Assembly (NCBI GenBank): GCA_902362805.1
Contig: CABIXY010000002.1
Coordinates: 248,001-312,000, forward strand
DNA length: 64,000 bases
DNA from: Eubacteriaceae bacterium
GTDB taxonomy: Bacteria; Bacillota; Clostridia; Peptostreptococcales; Anaerovoracaceae
Reading direction: 5' to 3'
The translations under genes and the position numbers were made by a program. The notes under the pieces were generated by a model. It saw only the letters and a list, made by a program, of their open reading frames with translations. It was not told the origin of the DNA and did no database searches. Below, in pieces: positions 44,801 to 52,005 of this stretch. Positions within the stretch are counted from its first letter, which is position 1, and every line of letters starts with the position of its first letter.

Positions 44801-45115
44801 ATTAAGGCAGGCGTGAAGGCTACGACCATCAAGGCGTCCTCAACTGCGAAGAAGGGCTCCATCACCATCAAGTGGAAGAAGAGCAATGGCTTCAAGGTGG
44901 ACTATTTCCAGGTATTCCGCTCAACAAAGAAGAACAGCGGATATGGAACCAAGGCTTTCTATACCACCAAGAGTGGAACCCAGAAGAGCTACAAGAATAC
45001 GAAGGCTCTGAAGAAGGGCACGAGATACTACTACAAGGTGAGAGGTCTCAGGACCATCGACGGCGTAAAAGTCTACACCAAGTGGTCGAGCAAGGCGATT
45101 AGAACTGCCAAATAA
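41816..45115 (+). CDS. Riboswitch-controlled large secreted adhesin-like protein (surface protein 2)
   Basis: A 1099 aa exported protein. Signal peptide MKKISVLLLSILLIVTCMP...WA (~1-24). Residues ~30-120 hold GLUG-like/ESPYLI repeats (GTRESPYLITSVNDLKNFAE; MFAGTFDGGDKIIKNLYI), then a right-handed beta-helix of imperfect repeats to ~770 (GGLLGHPDDVNKYTNC, SGGSFSGKDGLKLG, ISGGTFTTGEE). From ~780 comes the same Lys/Asp/Thr module and Fn3-like domain as in surface protein 1. ATG 41816 follows AGGAGG by seven bases. c-di-GMP control suggests a role in sessile attachment. Confidence 0.85.
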   Translation: MKKISVLLLSILLIVTCMPTLIWADISTNLEGEGTRESPYLITSVNDLKNFAEKVKDGDSFNGKFVKLTKDLDLNNEPWNPIENGSNPKSNMFAGTFDGGDKIIKNLYINCPERINVGFFGATDYTATIKNLNFVNADVTGLESVAVVVGGKQGTIEKVSVSGNIKVEALTAEKHSRAGVIAGGWCYGDFINCKVKGDSSSYVKGKGRYCGGLLGHPDDVNKYTNCTVENINIEGEWLCGGLAGAGPARSTVNGCSVEGVKINAYASGGLFGWFSSWEGTPGTIANVKLKDIAFIGRQDRNGIVGGYAMNDTVSVINLTVDNVKGESGANLITYDAKSKLNDGSERHYSTLDTAVKNVDNNATVTLLADNKTTAVIPANKTVNIECNGKDLGDIRAADGCLLNVSEIAKGIVRFTTSEQLDGEAIVNGVSAATLSEAIGLANPGETITLLRDVTVNEQICISKNITLDLNHKMVTGAVPVITSPSKIITAPISIEAGCDVKIINGTIKSTIDDDWASALVVRDGAAAEIEKISFENSKKGCGIYAYGTVTILDSKVNTKNSGISCQGKCDVKIKNTNVISSVGNCIGTSTAGSPEMKVEIDGGIFESKGTSWDGGSIYWASHGNLIIKAGDFKATAENTAATALYQKNGEIDISGGSFSGKDGLKLGAEAADSTEICLNISGGSYKGSRSGLYLKTTGNGNNCTKYDIGITGGAFRGEETCIFQSLDAKVIEPAVKISGGTFTTGEEKYDVKEYLQSGYRQDNNGKVDREYIPTPVPDNVINHPVDKTTTADVETSTGADGKATATVDKTTADKIVDKAVANESKEIVIDATTTKADAKTAEVKLPAETVKAIVEKTAADVVVKTDAAEVVLDQKAAEAVAEKATTGTVSIVVEKVKEDDSQVQVELKIITENGNVTDFKGGNAKVTVALPTALRDKDVVCVYIEEDGNYAKMEGKKNADGTYTFTTGHFSTYAVMTAEEADKVIAEQEKAKNDQIKAGVKATTIKASSTAKKGSITIKWKKSNGFKVDYFQVFRSTKKNSGYGTKAFYTTKSGTQKSYKNTKALKKGTRYYYKVRGLRTIDGVKVYTKWSSKAIRTAK
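44172..45115 (+). repeat. Recombined C-terminal coding module, copy 2
   Basis: Near-identical partner of 40565-41505, longer by one codon. See that entry. Confidence 0.85.
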
Positions 45116-45788
45116 CTACTTGAAAATGTTCATCATCTATTATTCTGCAATTGCTGATTGTGACATATACGGGAGAGGGGTATGCGCCAGATGCTTTTTA
45201 CAATAAAGTTAAGCTTTTTGATGCTTTTCTAGAGGCCTCGCGTAACGCTGCAGCGGTGTCAGATAGCATATCCTGCTTTACGCCTTGAGATAAGACATGA
45301 GTCCCTGCAGAATCCATGAATATGCTGCTTTCGGTTACTTTTGTGGACTGTGAACGGCCTTTGCGGCGGAGAAATTGATAGAAAAAGTAACCGAGAGCAG
45401 ATATACCCCTTTGTTGAAGCCTTCTGACAGCAATCCGGTTACGCGAGAGTGTGCAGATGTGAGCAAAAAGCGTAAAGCTATTGTAACAAGATGTCATTCC
45501 AGAACTGTTTTCTTTTCGTGCTGATGGAAGAGAATACCGCTTGGATGTCCTCTTTAAGATGATGAATTCCTGAGTAGTATCGAAATGCAATGCTTCGCTC
45601 CTGCGGGAGCGGGACTCCCTACGCTGTCCGTTTCATCAAGCGACGCGCCCCATTTCGGGGCGCTATTTTGTTAGTCTTTAAAGAAATGGCATTAGAGTGA
45701 GTTTGGTGTAGCACGGTATCTATACGAATTCATATTTTTGTGATAAAATAATTGGTAGTGTAAATAATATATTGGTCAGAGGTGTAAT
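45116..45788. other. Gap of ~670 bases with one unrecognised minus-strand frame
   Basis: A minus-strand frame spans 45198-45590 (130 codons). It has no ribosome binding site, odd composition and no recognised family, so it may be chance or decayed. On the plus strand GCGCCCC/GGGGCGC plus TATTTT (45645-45668) looks like a terminator but no gene precedes it closely. GCTCC/GGAGC at 45596-45609 is another stem. Nothing else identifiable. Confidence 0.45.
45645..45668 (+). terminator. Terminator-like hairpin ahead of nudC
   Basis: GCGCCCC-ATTTC-GGGGCGC followed by TATTTTG. Orphan: no adjacent upstream coding region. Confidence 0.6.
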
Positions 45789-46610
45789 ATGATTCAAGAC
45801 TTAGGAGATAAAAAATTGTACAACGAATTCGAAGAAATAGAAGCAGAAGAATGTGACAACATCTTTTGCTTTGATGGAGATAAAATTCTGGTATCAAAGT
45901 CCGCAGACGGAACTTTGGTTGTGCCGAAAGCCGTCGATTTTGCAGGCCACAAGATGCAATACCTCTTTCGCATCAACGAGGAGCGCTATTTTTTGACATT
46001 GGAAAAGGCAGAACCGCAGGCAGGCTATGAATGGGAGTCCACGAGAAATCTGCGCAAGTTTCAGTGGAAGGAATTGGCTTTTGCGGCTGCAACCGCATAT
46101 CATCTCTATCAGTGGTATCGTGATAATCAGTTCTGCGGCAGGTGCGGGAAGAAGCTGGAACACGACCACGCAGAGAGAATGATGAGATGCAAAGCTTGCG
46201 GCAATATGATCTTTCCGAAAATCGCACCAGCAGTCATCGTAGGTGTAATCAATGGGAACAAAATTCTGCTTACAAAATACAATGGCAGGGTATATAAAAA
46301 ATATGCATTAATTGCAGGCTTTACTGAAATCGGAGAAACAGCTGAGGAAACTGTCGCCAGAGAAGTGATGGAAGAGGTAGGCCTGAAAGTAAAGAATATC
46401 AGATATTACAAAAGTCAACCCTGGGGAACAGACAGCAACCTATTGTTAGGTTTTTTCTGTGACTTAGATGGAGATGATACGATCACTATGGATGAGAAAG
46501 AACTGTCTACAGCAGAATGGTTTGAGCGGGAAGAGATGCCTGTAGATGATGATGGATTCAGCCTCACCAGGGAAATGATGAGTGTTTTTAAAAGAGGAGT
46601 GATAAAATGA
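45789..46610 (+). CDS. nudC: NAD(H) pyrophosphatase, NudC family Nudix hydrolase
   Basis: A 273 aa protein with an N-terminal domain (~1-110), a zinc ribbon (Cys116, Cys119, Cys134, Cys137) and a Nudix box at 177-199 (GFTEIGETAEETVAREVMEEVG). The NudC-specific SQPW motif is at 209-212, continuing GTDSNLL rather than PFPxSLM of E. coli. It would hydrolyse NAD(H) to NMN(H)+AMP and may remove NAD caps from RNA. It overlaps trxB by four bases. Confidence 0.9.
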   Translation: MIQDLGDKKLYNEFEEIEAEECDNIFCFDGDKILVSKSADGTLVVPKAVDFAGHKMQYLFRINEERYFLTLEKAEPQAGYEWESTRNLRKFQWKELAFAAATAYHLYQWYRDNQFCGRCGKKLEHDHAERMMRCKACGNMIFPKIAPAVIVGVINGNKILLTKYNGRVYKKYALIAGFTEIGETAEETVAREVMEEVGLKVKNIRYYKSQPWGTDSNLLLGFFCDLDGDDTITMDEKELSTAEWFEREEMPVDDDGFSLTREMMSVFKRGVIK

Positions 46611-47521
46611 TGTACGATATAGCAATCATCGGAGCGGGTCCAGCGGGACTTTCCGCAGCAATTTACGGTCAGCGTGCCGGAAAAAAGACGCTTTTGATTG
46701 ATGCAAAAGGTTTCGGCGGCCAGATTATCAATACGCCAGAGGTCGAAAATTATCCGGGAATCAAAAAGGTTTCTGGCTTGGAGCTTGCGACCAATCTCTA
46801 CGAACAGGCTACAGAGCTGGGTGCGGAGATCGTATACGAGAAAGCAGTCGGCATTGAAGATACCGGCGCATCGAAAAAAGTGAAGACGGAAAGCGCTGTG
46901 TATGAGACAAAGTCTGTCATCATCGCTACTGGTGCCAAAAACAGACCGATGGGTCTTGAAAATGAAGAAAAATACACTGGTGCCGGCGTGTCTTACTGTG
47001 CAACCTGTGACGGCGCTTTCTTCAGAGGCCGCGACGTGGCGGTCATCGGAGGCGGTAACACAGCCTTAGAAGATGCAGAGGTTTTGTCAGGCATTGCTGA
47101 CAAAGTCTATCTGATTCACAGGAGAGATCAGTTCAGGGGCGAGGAAGCCAACGTCAAAAGACTTCGCGAAAAGGACAATGTAGAATTTGTATTAAACAGT
47201 GTGCCGGTGGAACTGGTTGGAGATACGATGATCAGCGGCCTGAAGGTCAAGAATGTGAAGACAGAAGAAGTCATCACCCTTCTCGTCCAGGGTGTCTTTG
47301 TCGCCATCGGCCAGATGCCGGACAACAAGGATTTTGCCGACGTGGCGGGGCTGAACGATAAGGGTTATGTTGCAGCGGGGGAAGACTGTCTGACTGCAAC
47401 ACCGGGGATTTTCACTGCGGGAGACTGCAGAACAAAGAAAGTGAGACAGCTGGCAACCGCGGCTGCAGACGGCGCGGTGGCAGCACTGGCTGCTGTGGAA
47501 TATATCAACAACCTTGCATGA
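46607..47521 (+). CDS. trxB: Thioredoxin reductase
   Basis: A 304 aa low-Mr flavoprotein: FAD site GAGPAGLSAAIYGQRAG (~9-25), redox disulfide Cys131-Ala-Thr-Cys134 (YCATCDG), NAD(P) site VIGGGNTALEDA (~147-158) and the FAD-end motif TPGIFTAGDC. It reduces thioredoxin with NADPH. Coupled to nudC (4-base overlap) and followed six bases later by an M20 peptidase. Thioredoxin itself is not in the window. Confidence 0.95.
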   Translation: MMYDIAIIGAGPAGLSAAIYGQRAGKKTLLIDAKGFGGQIINTPEVENYPGIKKVSGLELATNLYEQATELGAEIVYEKAVGIEDTGASKKVKTESAVYETKSVIIATGAKNRPMGLENEEKYTGAGVSYCATCDGAFFRGRDVAVIGGGNTALEDAEVLSGIADKVYLIHRRDQFRGEEANVKRLREKDNVEFVLNSVPVELVGDTMISGLKVKNVKTEEVITLLVQGVFVAIGQMPDNKDFADVAGLNDKGYVAAGEDCLTATPGIFTAGDCRTKKVRQLATAAADGAVAALAAVEYINNLA

Positions 47522-47527
47522 GCATAG

Positions 47528-48853
47528 ATGGAGACGAAAATGGAACTTTCGAGGACAGATCAGATTCTCTGTGATCTGATCAAAATGGATACCGTCAGCG
47601 GAGTCAATTCTGAGCGACCGTGCATCGCGTACATTCAGAACTTGTTTGACGAAGCAGGCATTGAGAATCGTGTCATCTCATTAGACGACGATAGGCCCAA
47701 TCTCTATGCCTGCATCCCGACAGGGAAGGGCGTTGTAGCGAAAAAGCCGCCTATCCTGTTCTACGGCCATGTGGACGTGGTGCCTGTGACGGATCAGGAC
47801 TGGTCCTGCGATCCCTTTGGCGCTGAAGTCAGGGATGGCTATATCTGGGGCAGAGGAGCCATCGACATGAAAGGTGAGGTCGCTATGTTCATTGGTCTGG
47901 CGCTTGCAATTAAAGAATCAGGCTTGCAGCTGCCCTTTGACGTCAAATTTCTTTTTGTTAGTGATGAAGAGGGGACGGGAAAATTCGGCGCCTCCTATTT
48001 AACAGATCAACATCCTGAACTATTTGAGGGGGTGAAGTGGGCCTTCGGTGAAATCGGAGGTTTTACTTTTCATGTGGCAGGAAAGCAGATCTATCCGGTG
48101 ATGGTGGCGGAAAAGCAGTTTTCTCATATCAAAGTCACGGCAAAGGGAGAAGGCGGTCATGGATCTCTATCCCATCACGATACAGCTATGGAAAAGGCTG
48201 CCCGTGCCATCCTTAAACTGTCTACAGAGAAACTGCCAGTGCGGATTACGCCGGCGGCGACTTTGATGATTGAAGGTTTTGCCGATATTATGGGTGGCAT
48301 TCAAGGTAAAATTCTCAGACGGCTGTTGAAACCGTCAAAGACGGACAAAACGCTGAGGCTTCTGGGAGCGGCGGGGGAGCTCTTTGATCCTCTCTTACAT
48401 AATAACGCCAATGTGACCATTGTCAGTGGCGGCAGTGCTATCAATGTCATTCCAGCAGTCGTTTCCTTTGAATGCGATTTACGTTTGGTTCCTGGCTGTA
48501 CTATGGAAGAAGGAATTGCTGACGTGCAGAGCTTGATCGGGACCGACTACGAAATCGAAGTGGTAGAGTATAACCCAGGTTCCAGCAACATTGACATGAG
48601 TCTATATGAGGTGATTTCTCGGACTTTAGTCGAGAGAAAGCCGGAGGCAAAACCTGTTCCATTTGTACTCAGCGGGGTGACTGACGGCAGATTTCTCGCA
48701 AAACTTGGAATTCAGACTTATGGCTTCACGCCTATGAAGCTGCCGGAGGATTATAACTTTACGGCATTGGCTCATGCAGCTGATGAAAGGATCCCGATAG
48801 GGGCAACTACTTTTGGTACAGAGGTTTTGACCGAGCTGATGAAGACGCTGTAA
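47528..48853 (+). CDS. M20 family metallopeptidase/deacylase (ArgE/DapE/CPG2 type)
   Basis: A 441 aa protein of the M20/M25/M40 group. Metal-site motifs: FYGHVDVVP (His81), GRGAIDMKG (Asp113), SDEEGTGKFG (two Glu), FGEIGG and, near the C-terminus, TALAHAADER (His). A dimerisation domain lies between. Substrate (acyl-amino acid, succinyl-DAP or dipeptide) is not decidable. Co-transcribed with nudC-trxB (six-base gap). Confidence 0.88.
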   Translation: METKMELSRTDQILCDLIKMDTVSGVNSERPCIAYIQNLFDEAGIENRVISLDDDRPNLYACIPTGKGVVAKKPPILFYGHVDVVPVTDQDWSCDPFGAEVRDGYIWGRGAIDMKGEVAMFIGLALAIKESGLQLPFDVKFLFVSDEEGTGKFGASYLTDQHPELFEGVKWAFGEIGGFTFHVAGKQIYPVMVAEKQFSHIKVTAKGEGGHGSLSHHDTAMEKAARAILKLSTEKLPVRITPAATLMIEGFADIMGGIQGKILRRLLKPSKTDKTLRLLGAAGELFDPLLHNNANVTIVSGGSAINVIPAVVSFECDLRLVPGCTMEEGIADVQSLIGTDYEIEVVEYNPGSSNIDMSLYEVISRTLVERKPEAKPVPFVLSGVTDGRFLAKLGIQTYGFTPMKLPEDYNFTALAHAADERIPIGATTFGTEVLTELMKTL

Positions 48854-48888
48854 TAGTTATGGCAGGGTAGTATACATATTTGAAATAT

Positions 48889-48924
48889 TAAAAAAGACAT
48901 CCTAAATTGGATGTCTTTTAAAAC
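48889..48924. terminator. Bidirectional intrinsic terminator
   Basis: AAAAGACATCC / GGATGTCTTTT perfect stem with A-run and T-run on both sides, serving the M20 gene (plus) and the XRE gene (minus). Confidence 0.9.
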
Positions 48925-48928
48925 GGAT

Positions 48929-49138
48929 TTATTGTCGTTCTTTTTTATCAGTTAGACCAAGAATATAGTCTGTTGTCGTATTATAAAATCGGGCCAGCTT
49001 AATAAGAATATCAGTAGGGATGTCTAAATCGCCCCGTTCATAGTTACTGTAGACGCGTTGAGAGCAATTTAAAATCTTACCCATCTCGCGTTGTGTGAGA
49101 TCCTTGTCTTCTCGTAGATCTCTGATTCTGCGGTACAT
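48929..49138 (-). CDS. Small XRE-family HTH regulator
   Basis: A 69 aa protein that is just an HTH_3 domain: IRDLREDKDLTQREMGKILNCSQRVYSNYERGDLDIPTDILIKLARFYNTTTDYILG, recognised by helix register. Divergent from the surface-protein gene at 49373; the 230-base spacer contains a palindrome in the opposite promoter, its likely operator. Confidence 0.85.
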   Translation of the reverse strand: MYRRIRDLREDKDLTQREMGKILNCSQRVYSNYERGDLDIPTDILIKLARFYNTTTDYILGLTDKKERQ

Positions 49139-49239
49139 ATTCTCCGTTTCACCTCACTCTGTATTATTGCCCGATTCCTGATATATTGAACTATTATTTT
49201 AACATAGGCAAATATTGGACACATGATTTTAGTGTGTTA

Positions 49240-49248
49240 TCCGCTAAA
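49240..49248 (+). promoter_or_regulatory. Half-site of the XRE operator
   Basis: TCCGCTAAA, identical to the right arm of the palindrome 64 bases downstream. Confidence 0.45.
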
Positions 49249-49285
49249 GTGAGATGGAATAAAACCGTAAGCGTTATAAATTGTA

Positions 49286-49314
49286 TTGACTTTTAGCGGA
49301 AAATCCGCTAAAAT
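49286..49314 (+). promoter_or_regulatory. Promoter with palindromic operator filling the spacer
   Basis: TTGACT, 17 bases, TAAAAT. The spacer and -10 are covered by TTTTAGCGGA-AAA-TCCGCTAAAA, a perfect 10-bp inverted repeat (49291-49313). A repressor there would block RNA polymerase outright; the divergent XRE protein is the obvious candidate. Confidence 0.75.
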
Positions 49315-49372
49315 TGTAATGGTTTTATAATTCAGTTTACTTGTTAAATTAGTTAGCATAAGAGGGATTGAT

Positions 49373-50602
49373 ATGAAAGAGTTTAAAAGAGTATTGACGT
49401 TTGTATTGATTTGTGGGATGGTGTTTTGTAACGGTACATATTTCGCATATGCAGACGGGGAAGCAGATGGAGATTTCAGAATTCGGGAAAACGTCAATGT
49501 AAACGAATGCTACTATGGGAAACTCGTTGCTGATGGAAGAGATCTAATTATAGGGGATTCTCCAGGATCCAATGCCAGGTATGCATTTCATGCACCTGCA
49601 AATGGCGTGGTGAATGTAGAAGTGGAAATTCTGCCAGAGGAAGGCACAGATAGATATCTGTCAGGAGTATATTTGGAGGATGAAAACGGCAATGAATTGA
49701 CGGGAGAATATCAGTATGATGAGATAGAGACTGAGGACGGCACAATTCATTATATGTATTCTTTGGAAAGAACGAGGGTTTCTACAGAAAAATGTTACTT
49801 GGTATTAGAGAATAACGTAAAGCTCAATGGACATAGTGTAGCCTATTGGTTTAAGATAGGCTTCACCGATGAATCTGGAGATACAAACGTAGAAAAAGAG
49901 TTCAATAATTCCAGAGCTACGGCAAATCCAATCAATTTGGATGAATGGTATAGCGGCAATAGCAATTACAAGGATTATGATTATTTTAGATTTGAAGTCT
50001 GGGATAATCAAAAAATTAAAATCAATTTAAAATGCGCCGAATATGCAGATAACTATCTCGACATTGTCAACGAAAATGGAGATGTGATTGTCAGCAGTGA
50101 GTATAAAAAATTCGAATCTTCGATAATTGAGGATATGAATGGAGATAGATGGAATCAGCAATGGAAAACATACACATTTGCTCCAGGTACGTATTATGTT
50201 AGAATTCTAGGCGACAATTTATATGACGAATATGGTGCAGGTGTAACCGACAGATGGAAGAATCATCAGGACTATTATTTTAACCTTGAGAAACTCCGGG
50301 CGCAAGTAAAAATTGATGTTCCGCAATCATTCAGAGTATCAAAGACGAAGAAGAAATCTGTTACATTAAATTGGTCAAAGGTAAAAAACGCTGACGGCTA
50401 TAAAATATATAGAGCGGCGTCAAAGAATGGCAAATATAAAGTCGTTAAGACATTTTACCATAGCGACACCCAGGGATGGAGTAACAAAAATTTAAAACCG
50501 GGGAAAAAGTATTATTACAAGGTCAAGGCGTTTGCTTTTGTTGATGGAAAAATAAAGTATAGTAACTTTTCCAGGACTTGTATAGCTAAAACATTGCGCT
50601 GA
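49373..50602 (+). CDS. Secreted surface protein 3 (PPC-like domains, Fn3-like end)
   Basis: A 409 aa exported protein: signal peptide (~1-27, ending YADGEA), two beta-sandwich regions resembling bacterial pre-peptidase C-terminal domains (YAFHAPANGVVNVEVEILPEEG at ~60-85; DYDYFRFEVWDNQKIKINLK at ~200-220) and a C-terminal Fn3-like domain (SVTLNWSKVKNADGYKIYRAASKNGKYK, KKYYYKVKAFAFVDG). Basic C-terminus, no LPxTG. GAGGG precedes ATG. Promoter/operator upstream ties it to the XRE gene. Confidence 0.82.
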   Translation: MKEFKRVLTFVLICGMVFCNGTYFAYADGEADGDFRIRENVNVNECYYGKLVADGRDLIIGDSPGSNARYAFHAPANGVVNVEVEILPEEGTDRYLSGVYLEDENGNELTGEYQYDEIETEDGTIHYMYSLERTRVSTEKCYLVLENNVKLNGHSVAYWFKIGFTDESGDTNVEKEFNNSRATANPINLDEWYSGNSNYKDYDYFRFEVWDNQKIKINLKCAEYADNYLDIVNENGDVIVSSEYKKFESSIIEDMNGDRWNQQWKTYTFAPGTYYVRILGDNLYDEYGAGVTDRWKNHQDYYFNLEKLRAQVKIDVPQSFRVSKTKKKSVTLNWSKVKNADGYKIYRAASKNGKYKVVKTFYHSDTQGWSNKNLKPGKKYYYKVKAFAFVDGKIKYSNFSRTCIAKTLR

Positions 50603-50646
50603 AAATTTGCAATATAGGGAAGTGAAAGGCGGAAGGTAACATTGAA

Positions 50647-51396
50647 ATGATGAGAAAGAAATTAGCCGTTACTTTTTTCATGCTATGTATTGTTTTTTGT
50701 ATTTTCGGATGCCGGGAAAAGATAGAAGAAATTTGGTACTTAGTACAAGAGGATAATTTTGGCGCTACTTTGGAATTAAATGACGGGGTAGCGATATACC
50801 ATAATTCGGATGTATATAAACAAACTGAATTTCAATATAGCATTAAAGGCGATGAAATAGTATTGAAAGCAGAAGATATCGTTATAACTTTTGCTATTGT
50901 AGATGATGAGAACGACGGTAAGGTTTTGATGTTAGATAAAGAAATATACGCTTGTGCATCAAATAAGACCGCAGAGAAAATTATTAAAGAGAAGAAAGAG
51001 ATTATTCGAAAGGAACAGAGAGAAAGGGAAAAAAAGAAAAATATAGCTCTTATGGAAGAGAAAACTAAACGAGTGAAAGCAGAAATATTAGGAGCTTGGC
51101 GAGCAGATGAGATGACGCCAAGTTTATACGGTACATTTATCTTTTATCAAGATGGCACATATTCCTGGGGGCATAGGGATCAATATCCATCAGGAAACCC
51201 ACCGTTGGTTGGAAATTATACAGTTGAGTATGAAAGCTCCTATCACGGAGAAAGCAATACAAAAAATGTAAAAATATTTATTAACTTATATAATGAGGAC
51301 GAAGATACTTGTTGGACTAAGTTCAAGTATGATGAGAATGATGATATATTGATTTGCATAGATGAAGAATGTAGAGGACCGTATTATAGGCAATGA
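50647..51396 (+). CDS. Predicted lipoprotein of unknown function
   Basis: A 249 aa protein with lipobox FGC (Cys ~22), then a beta region, a charged coiled coil (~110-145, KKEIIRKEQREREKKKN) and a C-terminal beta domain (LGAWRADEMTPSLYGTFIFYQDGTYSWG) resembling lipocalin-like stress proteins. Same orientation and likely transcript as its neighbours. Start ATG 50647 has a GGAAGG 12 bases upstream; ATG 50650 possible. Confidence 0.75.
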   Translation: MMRKKLAVTFFMLCIVFCIFGCREKIEEIWYLVQEDNFGATLELNDGVAIYHNSDVYKQTEFQYSIKGDEIVLKAEDIVITFAIVDDENDGKVLMLDKEIYACASNKTAEKIIKEKKEIIRKEQREREKKKNIALMEEKTKRVKAEILGAWRADEMTPSLYGTFIFYQDGTYSWGHRDQYPSGNPPLVGNYTVEYESSYHGESNTKNVKIFINLYNEDEDTCWTKFKYDENDDILICIDEECRGPYYRQ

Positions 51397-51428
51397 TATA
51401 AAAATTCATTCCGAAGGGAGAAACTACT

Positions 51429-51986
51429 ATGAAAAATAAAGAAAAAAATCGATGGACAATTTTACTACTTGTTTTAGTAAGTATGCTAGTTTGCTTTAAT
51501 TTAATATCTCAGCCTGTTTATGCTGATGCCAAGACTCATTTTGATTATTCGCATGTGGATCTTGCGGTAGGTGGAAGTTACAAACCAAAACTGATTAAAC
51601 CAGATGGCAGAATCATCAAATCATCGTCACTTACATGGAAAAGCAGTAAGACGTCAGTCGTAAAAGTAAGTTCAAAAGGGAAAATAACTGGAAAGAAGGC
51701 TGGGAAAGCGAAGATCTTTGCTACCTATAAAGATAAGACGTATAGCATCTCTGTCCAGGTATATAAATTCAATGCGGCGAAGGTCAAGAAGGACCTGGGC
51801 GTGCCGAATAACGTAAAGGTAAAGATTAAGAAAACTGGCGAATACTATTGGGACGGTGCGGCCATATGGCTTGTTGGAGTAGAGCTGTATTCCAAAGAGA
51901 AATGTGTGGCCTTTGCCGATGTTGCTGTTAAAAACTCCAAGATAGCACGACAGATATATGCATATAACCCTTCAGGTGTGTATTGA
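51429..51986 (+). CDS. Secreted protein with Big_2-like Ig domain
   Basis: A 185 aa exported protein: signal peptide (~1-34, QPVYADAK), then a bacterial Ig-like (Big_2) domain (HVDLAVGGSYKPKLIKPDG, TWKSSKTSVVKVSSKGKITGKKAGKAKI) and a ~70-residue C-terminal part (KKDLGVPNNVKVKIKKTGEYYWDGAAIW). AAGGGAG lies nine bases before the ATG. Confidence 0.78.
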   Translation: MKNKEKNRWTILLLVLVSMLVCFNLISQPVYADAKTHFDYSHVDLAVGGSYKPKLIKPDGRIIKSSSLTWKSSKTSVVKVSSKGKITGKKAGKAKIFATYKDKTYSISVQVYKFNAAKVKKDLGVPNNVKVKIKKTGEYYWDGAAIWLVGVELYSKEKCVAFADVAVKNSKIARQIYAYNPSGVY

Positions 51987-52005
51987 TGAGAAAGGATGAC
52001 GAAAA

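Noticed and set aside
45198..45590. Minus-strand 130-codon frame as a real gene
   Set aside because: No ribosome binding site and no family recognised; kept only as part of the gap description.
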